DNA of 64,000 nucleotides from Zhengitettix transpicula. Taxonomy: Eukaryota > Arthropoda > Insecta > Orthoptera > Tetrigidae. Positions 1-11,258 of this stretch are shown here, piece by piece (the first letter of the stretch is position 1; the number at the start of each line of letters is the position of its first letter). The DNA is taken from assembly GCA_037074705.1 (NCBI GenBank), contig CM073590.1:115898100-115962099 (forward strand), in the 5' to 3' direction. The translations under genes and the position numbers were made by a program. Under the pieces are notes generated by a model. It did no database searches and had not been told where the DNA came from. It worked only from the letters and a program-made list of their open reading frames with translations.

Positions 1-554
1 TTTTATTAATAATAATTACATGATTAAAGTGTATCAACAAGATAATCTGTAATTTAGCTCGATTCTTGCAAACGCAATGACGAAGATAATATGCGCATAA
101 GTAGGTAATCATATTCCTCACAATAAAGCTAAAATATTTCCTCATATTTTATTCAAATGCACTAGGAAAAATTTACACAGTAATTTATGAGATTGGTTGT
201 AAGTATTTATAATTATACAAAATTCAAATACCAATAAGAGTCTCAATTTAATAATAATCATTAATTGGAGCTTTCGACTTATAAAGTCATATTTTTATTT
301 TTTACATCTCAATTGTATATTTAAACGCATTCTAAAACCAATCACGGCTAACAATGACTTTCTTAATAAAACAAATATATAGGCAATATTTAAAATATCG
401 ATAACAAATATAAATTACTAACAAGAGACGTATCGAGGTCACAAATAAGTACGAGAGTTCCCAGATTTGAACTAGAAAGCAACCTTCAGTTCTTAACAGT
501 TGTAGTTACATTTTAATTGTTCAAAAATGTTTATTTAATTTGTGTCTTTTTATT
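1..554. other. AT-rich non-coding DNA
   Basis: No gene, long repeat or structured element was seen. Short A/T runs and stop codons fill all six frames. Confidence 0.6.
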
Positions 555-860
555 ACATATGGTTAACCATATCGACATTGAGCAGAGGCCAATCAACGAG
601 CAGCTGTCACATAAAAACGCATTCAATACGGTGCTCATAAAATTTCATTACATTAAACAAAAATTACATAACAAGGGTAAATTAATTGAATAATGCTTGT
701 GCCATCAGTTAGCCAATGTGTAGCTGCAGTCGTGGCATCCAGAGTTAATTGCACGGTTAATAGCATTACATCTGTTTAAATGAGAGGCTTTTATGGCTAT
801 TAAATTCAAAGGTTCTAGTTTTTTTTATTTCACAACCAGTTCTTGCTCACGAAAAGTTGG
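555..860. promoter_or_regulatory. Candidate conserved non-coding element
   Basis: This is a complex, low-redundancy stretch in an AT-rich background. It has a CAGCTG E-box at 601-606, several TTAATTG/TTAATAG homeodomain-type cores between about 685 and 770, and TTTATGG (a posterior-Hox/Caudal-type core) at 790-796. No open frame spans it. Enhancer function is inferred from motif density alone; conservation in related insects would be the test. Confidence 0.25.
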
Positions 861-1531
861 CTAGAGCGAGGACACACACAAGGCAAACTGAGTTACTGCA
901 ACTTTGTGTTCACAAGAAAGGGATTCTCCCCGAAAAAAGTTTCCGTCCTTAGAAAACACCCTTCTTTACCTAAGTTAGCTAACTCGAGAATGTATGTGAA
1001 GAAATATTACCTGTAAGAATAGAAATAAAGCAACGATAGAAATGCTGGTTGCTTACCTTATTCAATGTTGTACTCCTTTAGTGAGGTGATACGATGTCTG
1101 ATAGGCTGTAACGAAAACTGGTAGAATTTACCTATATTTTCAATTCCAAAATTTGAAGTCCGTGATTAAGGTCTTCTCTCTTACTTCCTCCAACGTCAGG
1201 ATTGAAGTCCAACTTTTCTCCAAACGTATACGTAAATTAGAAAACGTCAAATCCATGGAAACCACACGCGTTATACTTAGTTATAGAGTAATTATTGCCG
1301 TAACTGATATAAAATTACCATGGTAACGTTTGCTAATACTTCAGACGATTACAATAGGTTCCATATTTTATGCATTATGATGTATAAGGAATTGTATCTG
1401 TCCAAATGGGATTCCGAAGAGGAGCCAGAAAAAACTAAGAAAAATTATTTTCATAGTAAATTTGACTGCATTATTAAATACTATTATAAAATTATAAAAA
1501 ATAATCTCTCACGGCTCTAAAAAAATTTTAT

Positions 1532-1534
<3 letters not shown>
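860..1534. other. Non-coding DNA, nothing recognised
   Basis: A 66-codon open frame at 1320-1520 is lysine- and tyrosine-rich, as expected for chance translation of AT-rich DNA, and resembles no family I know. No other structure was seen. Confidence 0.5.

Positions 1535-1570
<36 letters not shown>
1535..1570. repeat. (AT)n microsatellite
   Basis: Uninterrupted AT dinucleotide run of 18 units, directly upstream of the unclassified repeat that starts near 1592. Confidence 0.95.
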
Positions 1571-1572
<2 letters not shown>

Positions 1573-1591
1573 AAATTGAGCTTTCGGTCTG

Positions 1592-2330
1592 TGTAGTTTT
1601 CCCTGCATCACTTTTAGGTGAATTGCCGGGTATGATCCTTAAACCATAACCCGGGGGCTCTAGTTAACCCTTCGTTACCGTGCTCTACCTTTCTGCATCC
1701 CCCCTTTCAAATCCATTTTCTATGCTATAAGAAGGGAGTTGCCATTATGTGGATTACCCTATACATAGCCTGTTTACACCTTCTTCTTTCGGCCTTTGAG
1801 AGCATTCTTTCTCAGGTGAATCTTCCCAGAGAGCTATGGAAGAGGCTACCTTTGGTGATGCCTTCCTTTCTCTCTGCTTTTCTGAACTAAGGTTCACACA
1901 GGCACCTCGGCATGTTTTGAGAGGTGTATGTCCGGGGTCGCAGACATTGGACATACGGTAAGAGTTGTTCGCTATTCCTAATGGAATAGTCGGCCAGCTG
2001 CCTCCAAAAGTGGTCAAGGCACGGAGAGGGAAAAGCTGCGACTCCACAGGAAACCCCTCTCCCGCCATCGAAAGGGCGTGGGACAAGTACTAAATGCACG
2101 ACCTACCCGATGCAGGTTTTTATAGGGTTTTCCCTGCATTACTTTTCGGCGAATTTCCGGGTAGAATCCATAAACCATAGTCCGATGGCCTTAACCCTTG
2201 GCTACCTTGTTCTACCTTCACGCTTCCCTCTTCTCAGTCTCTTTCCTAAGCTATAAGAGGAGAGACGCCATTTTGTGGATTACTCTATTTATAGCGTGTC
2301 TACACCTTCTTCAGCCTAGTCATAAGCATC
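1592..2330 (+). repeat. Unclassified tandem repeat, about 1.4 units
   Basis: A moderately GC-rich repeat is present as an incomplete tandem array. A 3' module (about 1592-1780, with the motif CCCTGCATCACTTTTAGG and a later ATGTGGATTACCCT) recurs, diverged, at about 2122-2310. Between them lies a 5' module (about 1814-2120, starting CTTCCCAGAGAGC). The start-to-start distance is about 530 bp. The same 5'-then-3' order is seen at 5080-5550. Short open frames on both strands (for example 1754-2086 minus) are probably shadows. I do not recognise the family; it could be a satellite-like unit or part of a larger transposon. Confidence 0.75.
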
Positions 2331-2527
2331 TCTAAGTTGACCTTTTATTTCGTTAACACACCTTGTCAACACAATACGTCCATTCAGAACTGTGAGAGGT
2401 TATTTTTATATTTAAGAATAATTATTCAAAAGCAGTAAGGACACCCTCGAAACGAAGCTCAGGCATATAAGCCATGAAATGAATATAAAACATGTGTTTA
2501 AAAGTATAATAATTAGATAAAGCAGCC
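2330..2527. other. Non-coding spacer between repeats
   Basis: AT-rich spacer between the tandem repeat and the first palindromic element. Nothing recognised. Confidence 0.5.
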
Positions 2528-2778
2528 AAATGACAGACAAAATTTAGTGATGATAAAAACACCACACCGTTGTTCAGTTAACTTTGTTAAACACAAGATC
2601 CAGCAGTGACACATGCGCACAATCCAGATTACAAACTCTAAATCTTTTTTTGAGTTTGCCATCTGGATTGTGCGGTTGCGTCAGTCCTAGTGAGGGTTTT
2701 AATCACCTGACGAAAGGAACAAAGTTTCCAGAAACGTCGTGTGGTATTTATATCATCACTTAATTTTGACTGTCATTT
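2528..2778. mobile_element. Palindromic element carrying a hammerhead-like motif
   Basis: The outer ends form an inverted repeat of about 38 bp: AAATGACAG then ATGATAAAAACACCACAC on the left, with its diverged complement ending at 2778. A second inverted pair lies inside (GCGCACAATCCAGAT near 2615 and ATCTGGATTGTGCG near 2661). The right half contains the hammerhead-like core at 2704-2744. The left half keeps a decayed reverse-strand copy (AACAAAGTTAAC near 2578 aligns with AACAAAGTTTCC on the right). No ORF is present, so this is a non-autonomous element. No target duplication was found. Confidence 0.75.
2704..2744 (+). ncRNA. Hammerhead-ribozyme-like motif, best preserved copy
   Basis: CTGACGA at 2707-2713 fits the CUGANGA box. 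A stem II hairpin follows, with GGAA at 2716-2719 pairing with TTCC at 2726-2729. GAAA at 2731-2734 is the second conserved box, and CGTC follows with a canonical GUC cleavage triplet at 2736-2738. CAC at 2704-2706 can pair with GTG at 2739-2741 as a short stem I. Stem III is almost absent, as in the minimal hammerheads of Penelope-like elements and metazoan retrozymes. Activity is inferred; a dimer may be needed for folding. Confidence 0.6.
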
Positions 2779-2789
2779 CATATAATTAA

Positions 2790-2870
2790 CAGAAGCCATG
2801 ATACTTAATTTAAGGATCAGGATTGAACAATATCGACTGAACCGGGAATCGGACCCCGAGTTTACTTTTA
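2790..2870 (-). mobile_element. tRNA-derived SINE relic
   Basis: On the minus strand, GGTCCGATTCCCGG near 2850 resembles a pol III B box. It is followed by a segment ending in a CAATCCTGATCC-like motif. The same layout, B box then CATCCTG, occurs at 19189-19230, suggesting one SINE family. The A-box half is not recognisable, so this is a fragment. Confidence 0.4.
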
Positions 2871-4539
2871 AAATATGTATATTAATTTACAAAAGATTAT
2901 GATTATAATTGTATTGCATTTGGGAAAGAAGTTGAAGTGGAATCGAATGAGTACTTTTCACCTCTATTAATACGTACTTCTAGTTATCAACGTACGCAAA
3001 TTAGACCCCGGAATATTAAGTAAATGTTAATTAGTGTCTTTACAAAGCAATTTATATGAGATTACAGAGATTAATTTCTGAAATGCGTGAGGTAAGCAGA
3101 ATCTTGTCAAAAACACTTTGCCATCACGTCGATTAAACCACAGGTGTTCACGCCTCATCGTTTAGTATAGATTTCGTAAAGCACATCGGTTATGTAGTTT
3201 GTTTTGTAAGCAAAAATCTGCCCAGATCTCATAATTCTGCATAAACTTTTGTGTGTTTTCAGAGCAAAAAAAAAACGAGGGAAGGGGCAGCAATGTAGCT
3301 TGAATAAAATTAAAGCTATAATAGCATTCGTAATTACGAGACTTTCCTGGATCGAGTCAACACGCAGCAATTCACTCGCATTTACATAATGTTTATTACG
3401 GACTCTTTCAAAACCGACAGAACCAACATACACACTGCACTTCGTAATTTAATGAGATAATGTTTATGAAAAAAAAAAGGTGTACTGAAACAATAGAAAC
3501 AACAGTTACTGGAATAAGCAAGTAAACGAAGGCAAGTTAATCGCTGTTTCTGATTGTGAGTTAAATGAAATAAAACTTATTCAATTTTAAATTCGTGTTT
3601 TTCGGCAGTAAAACATATTTTACAGCGAATGCTCCCGACAAAAACAAGACTACGTTTCCTATTGTCCACAAAACACGATCTTCGGTTTTCGGAATACAGT
3701 TGAGTGCATTGGGATACTTAATAATAATTAATTAACTGCTAAAAGTATGCATTGGAAATAGCATAGAAGCTTTTCTCGAATATCGTGGTTAGGTGAATAG
3801 AGGAAGGATTGTCCGCTAACTGCTAGAAATTGGTAAGACTGTTTGACCTTCTGTCATTAGTGGAACCCGGTGGGTAGAAGTTAATATTTACGTGATTATC
3901 ATGTAACACAACTTGTAAAATATGGGTTGACGTAAATGTTCTACAGCACTCTCCGAGCCACGCAATCAGTGGGGAATGTAATACGTCGCTCGTATAATGA
4001 GAATATTTCCTTTTATCGTTGGTAAATGCAGAAATTCTGTTGGTCCGAGAAACCTAACTTTTTGAGTAGAATTCTTAGAATTCTAAGTTTTTTTCTAGAT
4101 TTGACACCACTCAAGCCCAACATTTCATTAACTCTGTCTCATAAAAAAAACTAGTTAATGACTTGCAGGTACTGCGCAAAATAAATTAATGAGGTTACCT
4201 TCGACTTTAATGGCAGTTTCTTATAGTTTTGTATTATTATCCCCCTTTCATTGAACAGTCTGATGAAATCAGACAATAAGTTCGTTTATCGACAGTTTAC
4301 ATTTTTTGGCTTCCAGGGGGAAATTATACGAATGCTCTCTTTATATATATTTTTATTTATTATCCCACTTTTCTCATATACAATTTTAGTGATAATACCA
4401 CGTATTTTTAATCTGTGCCTCAATTTAAACGTCTTAATTATTCTGCTGGGTTCATTAAACTGTTCACTAAGTTATTTTTGTGTGCTTACAATCGGTCTCT
4501 ATAATTTAATATTTAAAATAGTCTGACAATTATAACTTA
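2871..4539. other. Non-coding DNA with chance open frames
   Basis: No repeat family or gene was recognised. The 91-codon frame at 4251-4526 is very hydrophobic (Phe, Leu, Ile) because the DNA is T-rich. The 92-codon minus-strand frame at 3155-3433 has no recognisable motif. A small AGAATTCT-rich palindrome lies near 4066-4086. Confidence 0.45.
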
Positions 4540-4660
4540 ATTAATAAAAACACGACCAATTTGCCAGAAAAAGTGTGCATTAATTAATTAAAACAAAAAA
4601 AATCTATACGAGGTTTCGTCCACAATTTTGGTGCTCCACCAGGTAATATACCTAAATAAG
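4540..4660 (-). mobile_element. Single-sided copy of hammerhead-bearing repeat
   Basis: Matches the arms of the 6667-7013 palindrome: the AT-rich tail near 4580, then the GTTTCGTCCACAATTTTGG block (minus-strand ribozyme-like core). On the minus strand the core reads CTGGTGG at 4636-4642, a CCAAAATTGTGGAC hairpin region, then GAAAC at 4613-4617. The first box deviates from CUGANGA, so this copy is probably inactive. Confidence 0.55.
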
Positions 4661-5079
4661 CAAAATTTATACGATAAATGACATATTTTTAGCTAAATTT
4701 ACATATTTTTTGTTTCATGGCTAATATTAATACCTTGGTAATGAAGAAGAAGTATTTTTCCTATGAACTAGAGGATTGTTTGTGCTGTAAATACTACGTC
4801 AAAAAATAGAAATAATACATAGAGCTCGGAAAAGTAATTCATCACTGGAAAGAACACAGAAGTAGTAAGGTTGTAAAGAAAGAAACCAGTATGGCCACGT
4901 CGTCTCATTTCAAAAAGCAATCCGATTAAAAATATTTGAAAGTAGATGACTTTAAAACAGTTTTTGACTGAATATTTTATACAAGACGAAAACTAAGTGG
5001 TAGAAATGTTCACTTGTCTACAATCTTGTACGCGTTTATTGAGAACACAGGGAGAAAAAGAACATGTAATTTTGATAAA
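4661..5079. other. Non-coding DNA, nothing recognised
   Basis: AT-rich sequence without repeat matches or credible reading frames. Confidence 0.5.
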
Positions 5080-5550
5080 CGGCTGGTGAACCTTCCCAGA
5101 GAGCTCTGGCAGAGGCTACGTTTGGGGATACCTTCACATCTCTCTGGTTTTTCGAACCAAGGTTCCCACATGCCGGGGCACTTCGGGATGTTTTGAGAGG
5201 TCGCAGACCTTGGGCATACGGTAAGAGTTGTCCGCTATTCGTATTGGAATAGTCGGCCAGCTGCCTCCTAAACCGGTCAAGGGGAACCCCTCTCCCGCCA
5301 TCGGAAGGGCGTGGGAAAAGTACCAAATACCCGACCTACCTGTTGCAGGTTTTTCTAGGGGTTTCGCTGCATCACTTTTAGGCGAATTGCCGGGTAGGAT
5401 CCTTAAACCATAGCCCGGGGGCCCTAGTTAACCCTTGGCTACCTTCCTCTACCCTTCCGCATCCCCCCTTTCAAATCCCTTCCTATGCTATTAAAGGGGA
5501 GTTGCCACTATGTGGATTACCCTCATGTAGCCTGTTACCCCCCCCCCCGG
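5080..5550 (+). repeat. Second copy of the unclassified repeat
   Basis: Carries the 5' module (CTTCCCAGAGAGC near 5092) and the 3' module (CATCACTTTTAGGCGAATT near 5372, ATGTGGATTACCCTC near 5510) in the same order and orientation as 1814-2310. It lacks a segment of about 25 bp that follows GGTCAAGG in the first copy. It ends in a C homopolymer at 5538-5548. Frames on either strand (5036-5326 minus, 5228-5413 plus) are interrupted in the other copy, so coding is unlikely. Confidence 0.75.
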
Positions 5551-5934
5551 AAATAATAATTGATAAACGGCATAATTTTACTTACCAGGAAGAAACCAAA
5601 ATATTGATATCGACTTGAAGGCTGGAAATAATAGCAAATTAAATTCCGTTTGACAATATGTCCAAATAGTCAATAATAGTTCTGGTGTTCAATGTGCAAT
5701 TTGGTGTGTTGAAAAAGTAAAACATGCCAGTTTCATTTAAAAACCTCTGAAATGTACGTGCTTAAATATTTTAAGTTTGATTTTCATATTAGTATTTACG
5801 TACACGGGGGGAAAAGTCCAATGGCAGTCCAGCATGATTATATTTTAACAATTCAATTGTTTTAACCGTTTATATATTTTTAAAATAGTTCTAGACTAAG
5901 GTGCAGAATATCTATAAAGATGATTTCGTTTCTC
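5551..5934. other. Non-coding DNA, nothing recognised
   Basis: AT-rich sequence between the repeat and the GC-rich block that follows. Confidence 0.5.
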
Positions 5935-6260
5935 TTTTGTGTAGCGAGCATCACTCGATAGTCCGTTCCCGCACGCGCCGCGCAAATGGCTCCCCCTCTT
6001 TGTGCACGGACATTTCAAACCTCCCCTTTCACGCTGTGAATTGTTGCGGTATGAATACGTAAGACTGACGCAATAAGAACAGGTTACATCGGGAATGCAG
6101 TTCCCTTAGTAAGGGAAGGGGAGGAAGCAACAAGTGCGTGCACGCACATGCAGCCATCGGAGAATCCCCTGCAACTTTCTAACGATATTCGTGGCTTAGT
6201 CATGGGAATCGAGCGTCCCACTTAGCGGGTGAAAGTACTCTTCGTGCTCGATGCGAAATA
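5935..6260. promoter_or_regulatory. GC-rich, CpG-containing block
   Basis: Composition shifts sharply, with CGCACGCGCCGCGCAAATGG near 5972 and GTGCGTGCACGCACATGC near 6134. No open frame of useful length crosses it and no splice-bounded exon is evident. It could be a regulatory element or an old transposon piece. Confidence 0.25.
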
Positions 6261-6487
6261 AGGTGAATGATAAATTGTGGATAGGCTTCTGGTTATTCAA
6301 CAAGTTTTCCATGCTACGAGCCGTAATCTATAATACTATTTATTCAGGTTGGCGGTCGGCTAAGTTCGGATTAGTAACGAAGTCTTAAATATTTATTTGT
6401 AATAAACAGCTGTTTTGATCACTCAAATAGAATCCTGTACAACTTGACCAGATTAATAGTAGAATTTGTTAGGTTATGCCGAACCCA

Positions 6488-6545
6488 ACTCCGTGATGTT
6501 GGATGACGTCATCTCACACTCAGATCCCGGTTCACGTACGCAAAT
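6488..6545 (-). repeat. Dispersed short repeat with CRE-like palindrome
   Basis: Read on the minus strand this gives a GTGAACC then GTGTGAGATGACGTCA order that also occurs on the plus strand at 9404-9460. It contains a perfect GATGACGTCATC palindrome at 6511-6522, the CREB/ATF consensus core. This is probably one old mobile-element family. Binding is only inferred from the motif. Confidence 0.5.
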
Positions 6546-6666
6546 TAATTCATTGTTCCTCGACGTTCCAAGCTCAAGCGTGCGTTCTTTTAGTATTAAT
6601 ATTTTACTTCACGATACATAGTAATCATAAAGAATACTAATATATAAATAAGTAAACATTTCAACC

Positions 6667-6842
6667 GATATGTCAGATAATTTATTAATTATTTAAACAA
6701 AAAAAATCAGTTCATACGACGTTTCGTTCACAATTTTGGGACTTCTCCAGGTAAACAGGTAATCTTCAGTTTTCAATGTAATCATATATATTTTCAAAAT
6801 TAGAACAAATATTAATTTAGCGTCCTATGGCGGTTACAACCG

Positions 6843-6899
<57 letters not shown>

Positions 6900-7013
6900 T
6901 ACACTCAAAACTGCACATTTACTGTTTACCTGAAGATCTCCCAAAATTGTGGACAGAACGCCGTAAGAACTGATATTTTGGTTTAATTAATTAATAAATT
7001 ATTCTGACATATC
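6667..7013. mobile_element. Palindromic element with two hammerhead-like arms
   Basis: The arms of about 90 bp start GATATGTCAGA (6667) and end with its complement (7013). They share an AATTTATTAATTA tail, an A-rich tract and the ribozyme-like core, and flank a centre with a long (AT) run. Left core, minus strand: CTGGAGA 6744-6750, GAAACGTC 6718-6725. Right core, plus strand: CTGAAGA 6930-6936, then GAACGCC from 6956. Each arm has damage in a different box, so neither core is intact, but together they define the consensus. No ORF. Confidence 0.75.
6845..6896. repeat. (AT)26 microsatellite
   Basis: Uninterrupted AT run of 52 bases at the centre of the palindromic element. It would favour cruciform formation. 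Confidence 0.95.
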
Positions 7014-7224
7014 AGAAATATCATATAATTACTTATCAAATGATAATTGTCAGTTTATATTAAATATACTAATATATATTTGCCCTGGGTAATATTATGA
7101 ATTAGCAGACGGCTTTTAACATACAGTTTGAACTTTATTAAACGCTAATTGGGCTAGCTTAATGCTCCAAACGCAATTTAACTATTAATATACGTAGGAA
7201 AATGGAATGTTTATGTCCCGTATT
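7014..7224. other. Non-coding spacer
   Basis: AT-rich, nothing recognised. Confidence 0.5.
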
Positions 7225-7420
7225 ATCTTTGACGAGACGAGAAAAGCAGTGCAGGGGTGTGGGCTTGAGTGACAAGAGCGGCCAAACACGGACGGGCCAC
7301 ATCTTCAACGCAGTGGAAAGTTTTACCAAGTGTGGGGACAGACACGCGAGGACATCTGGGTGGCAGGTTCTTTAACAGTAACTGACGACTGTCCGTTGGT
7401 AACGGACGAAATATAATTAC
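7225..7420. promoter_or_regulatory. GC-richer block, possible regulatory element
   Basis: Purine-rich, low-redundancy stretch (for example GCAGTGCAGGGGTGTGGGC near 7246) between AT-rich flanks. No coding frame or repeat match within the window. Confidence 0.2.
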
Positions 7421-8219
7421 AAATAATCGACAGCTTGAATGAATTCAAACCACTTAATACGCAGTTATAAGAAACTGCGGTGTTGATGTTAATAAATGTA
7501 GTGTATAGTGTTTTTTTTATTAATATAGAGTGAAGTGTTTTTTAAGAAGTTCAAGCGGAAATTGTAGGAACAATATTATCGAGAAGAATTCCAAAGGTGA
7601 ACAAAGTTTACCGCAAAAATGGTGTTACGCGGATTATAAAATGAATTTCTACAACTACACTATGGACAATAAAAGATAAGAGAAAATTCGATAAGGTTTA
7701 GCTTACAATTTTGATTATACCACAAAGTTTAATTTTTGTCATTAGTTTCTCCTCTCGGTAACTTATCCAGCGAGAAAGGTCCGTGTAATTTTATTTATGG
7801 TTTTAAAATTGAGAAAGTAAATTTGTACTTTGTACTAACATGATTTAATTTTTAATTAAATATATCGTATAATAATTAAGATAACTCCCAAGAAACCATT
7901 TTTTTCTCTTAAATGGCGCTCAACGTGATTGATAAATAATTAAAAATAATAAGAATTAATAATAAATTAAACTTCCTCTCGCAAGAAATACGTCTGAAAT
8001 AAAATAAATTACAGGCATTATTGATCGAAAATCCTGATAATTTTGTCACCCGGAGACTTACCGTGACAGAGCACACGTATTTGTAGGTTTCAGTGAAATA
8101 TCATTGTTTGAAACCAAGTCTTCAAAATATTATGTATTCATATCGGTGAATATGCTTTGGTTTACTTTCACGTGACGTTTGTTCTATTCCAAGTCGAGGA
8201 ACTTCGCATAAATTGGCAC
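7421..8219. other. Non-coding DNA, nothing recognised
   Basis: AT-rich, stop-dense in all frames. Confidence 0.5.
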
Positions 8220-8510
8220 CTAACGACTTATCTATATTAATAACAAGTAATTCGAGGTTCGAGAGCCTGACACCAACTGCAGTGCCGTGCTAATAATAGA
8301 GTACACATACCTCATCCGCATCTGTGACCGCTTTGCGTGTGTAATTGAGGATTATGCGGCATAAATGAGTCGTGTTTGCTAGCGAATACAATCAAATACA
8401 TTGCTTTGCATATCGATATAACGCTGTGGCCGGTCTATAAATTAACCATCGCCTTAATCGGTCAGGAGGCCCGTATTAAATACGTGGAGTGAAAGTATTC
8501 CTGGGATCAT
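8220..8510. promoter_or_regulatory. Candidate conserved non-coding element
   Basis: Non-repetitive sequence with clustered factor-type motifs: GCATAAATGAG near 8350, TTTGCATATCGAT near 8404 (POU-like octamer half plus ATCGAT), AAATTAACC near 8440 and CTTAATCGG near 8452. No open frame. Regulatory role is inference. Confidence 0.3.
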
Positions 8511-8735
8511 GACTTTCGAAACACTCGACAACTAATATTTGTGTCAGCTTACTAAATGGAGCATTAACACGTTTAACGATGTGATGCCAATCGTTCTTTC
8601 TGAAATACCAAAATTCCCTTCATATTTAACACTGCATTTCCTTCTCGTGACTTCGAAACGTCAATTGAACTGTAATGGTTCCGCGGTTAACAAATTGTCT
8701 TACCGTAATCGTAAATTACACGGAAATTTTTTTTG

Positions 8736-8854
8736 GTGTAACTTATTAATTATTACTATTAATTTATTTTATATGTAATTTATCTATTGTACATTTGTGA
8801 CGAATCCTATTTCCTCATTAGAGGGCTAATGGAGAATAAATCTATCTATCTATG
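8736..8854 (+). mobile_element. LINE 3' end with TCTA-repeat tail
   Basis: The segment from GTAACTTATTAATTATTACT to GAGGGCTAATGGAGAATAAA and a (TCTA)n tail matches 60846-60945 on the opposite strand and, in its last 40 bases, 37382-37421. Shared 3' ends with a microsatellite tail indicate 5'-truncated insertions of a non-LTR retrotransposon. The frame at 8539-8778 has no known domain. Confidence 0.65.
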
Positions 8855-9403
8855 TATCAAATGTACAAATAGTATCTGTGTTTATTTGAACGGAGAAATA
8901 CCTTATAAATCTCTCAGGTCAGTTCGGAAAGATACTGGTGTAACCTCGTTGAGCGAATGATGGAATAATTAAATTAGCATTTCCACAGTGTAAGAAAAGT
9001 TTTCTCTATGGACCTGTCGTTCATAATAATAACTAAAATAGTGTAAATTATCGCTTAATCATGAGAATATTTGATGAACAGGGAAATATAGATTATTTTT
9101 ACTATTAATAGAGGTACGGTGAATGGAGAAGCCCAGCCAAAGACTCCCGAGAAACCAAAATAAAACACCTAGTAACAGAAAAATAAACAAAGAAGTGTCT
9201 CGTAAATAAAGCTGATTCGTCGGTTGTGGTTTGTGAGTAAAATTGATGCTTTCATGACCAATGTCTATGGAATTGTTCATCGTGTTAACGATTCTGCTTC
9301 CGTTGGAAATTCCTAAGCTGTTTCGTAAAAGAAAAATAACGAACACATATTACTTACTAATATCGAGTACAGAAGGTAAAAAACTAAAATATTATTCTGC
9401 CAT
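8855..9403. other. Non-coding DNA, nothing recognised
   Basis: Contains a 95-codon minus-strand frame (9059-9346) without recognisable motif; probably chance. Confidence 0.45.
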
Positions 9404-9470
9404 GCGTTGTAGGTGAACCCAGGTCTATTAGTGTGAGATGACGTCACATAACGTTACTACGTTACGTCCC
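9404..9470 (+). repeat. Dispersed short repeat with CRE-like site, second copy
   Basis: Partner of 6488-6545 in the opposite orientation. It contains GTGTGAGATGACGTCAC. Flanking similarity fades within about 20 bp on either side. Confidence 0.5.
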
Positions 9471-11258
9471 AATTCTTCTAAAGTCTCGCCGTATTCATCA
9501 CCTCAGCACCCTAAATTGCATATTACTACTGTTTCTTCCCGAGCTTATATAAGTCTGGCAAACCCTTAGTTCGAGGACTGGGAAAAAGTTTTTGTTTTCA
9601 ATTATTCTGGAATTTTAGCGGTAATATTAACTTCACTAATAATGCAGTTACGAAGAATGCTTGTTTATAGAGCACAATATTATATGTGGTTTTTTTTGTA
9701 CAGAAAACCCGTAGCTGCTAAACAAATTCAAAATGTAATGGTAACTTAATCTGGGAAAGATTTCCACCACACATACAAATACATTTCCGCAATAAAGCCC
9801 CTGATGAAAATTGTTTCCAGAAAGGAACTTCATTAAATGTGAGATTCTGAGAAGTCTTCTGACTTAACAGATTGTGAATGATTTCATAGATCCTTTCTCA
9901 CAGCGTTTTGGTTGAGTTGTGAAAAGGGACATACAAAAGTTAATTGCGACTCCCTTGGAAGAGAGAACAAGTGCTAGCTAGGCTTTGCGCGTTACATAAC
10001 GCTTGCGTTGGTGAGCCCTAGGGCCTGGGAGGAAATTAAATATTGTATAAGGGTCTCTCCGTATTCCTGAAAACGTGGCGACACTTGTAAAATTAAGTTG
10101 AAGTCTCACATACGAAACATGGGACAATTTAATTTCAAGATTTACAATTAACTTGATTTTTCTAGGAGTTACAGAGGTAGAAGCATCGTATGCAACTATA
10201 GAACACCAAGAGGTTCGATTAAAAGCAGAAACCTAAGAGAGAGAAGTTGTCAGACCATGCGCAAAAAGTTGTTACACAAAATATGCGGATGAACCAAATC
10301 TGTGAAATAAAGGAATATTTTACAAGAATAAGATTACGAGGAAAGCGAAATTACTGTTAAGGTTTGCTGACGTCAGAGATGTAGAAAAATTGAGAAAACT
10401 GGATTAAAATGAAAATAGTAAAAACAAAATTTGTGATAACACGAAATTATATTATTCGTATCTAAAGTAGAATTTGATTCTATTAGGCCGAAGAGTGCCG
10501 CGGAAGACAAAGTAAGAGGACATTTATATTAAGAAAGAGAAAACTATTAAACGTCAATAATTAAGAGTTTGAAAGTTACTCGAATGTGTTAAACAAATTC
10601 GTGGAAGTGAGAGTAGGTTAATTGGGGTGTGTAAATAAGAATACTTGAGCGCAGGAAATAATCATATAAAATTATGGACCATTTAAATGAATAATTTTCT
10701 TAGACGCAGGACATATCAGTTGTGGTCGATATTTAAGTGCAATGGAATGAGTTTATTTAATAAATTTTCCTTAGTTCATTATAAAAGTTCTCAATTATAT
10801 TTTTACACCTACTTATTATGTTTTTAGAACTTATATATGATTATTTACAATGTAAATAAATTGTATGGATTTGCTTCCTGAAAAGTTTAATTAATTTCGT
10901 ATGTATCCTTCTTAATCTTCTTGTTAACCCTGTCTGCAAGTGTCGTAATCAAGGTTTCTTCATACCTGTTCTACTATGAATGGATCTATAAAATCATCCA
11001 GTAAATACAATTTTAATTTCTTCACAGTTACGCCAAAAGGGGATTTATAGAAGATAAAATGGGAAGGTGAAAGTGGGTTAAAAAAGTGAATTGCCCATGG
11101 AAGGACCATCCATCAGACCACTAACATGACTCATTTTTTGACCTTATGTATTTTTTTGGAGGAATGAGTAATATTTCGACCATACAAAACGTTATGATCC
11201 AGGATGTCGAAGATTGAATAAATAATATGGACGGAATAGGAAACTTTTATGTATGAAT

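Noticed and set aside
4251..4526. Hydrophobic 91-codon frame resembling a membrane protein
   Set aside because: Hydrophobicity is explained by T-rich codons; no start context or family match.
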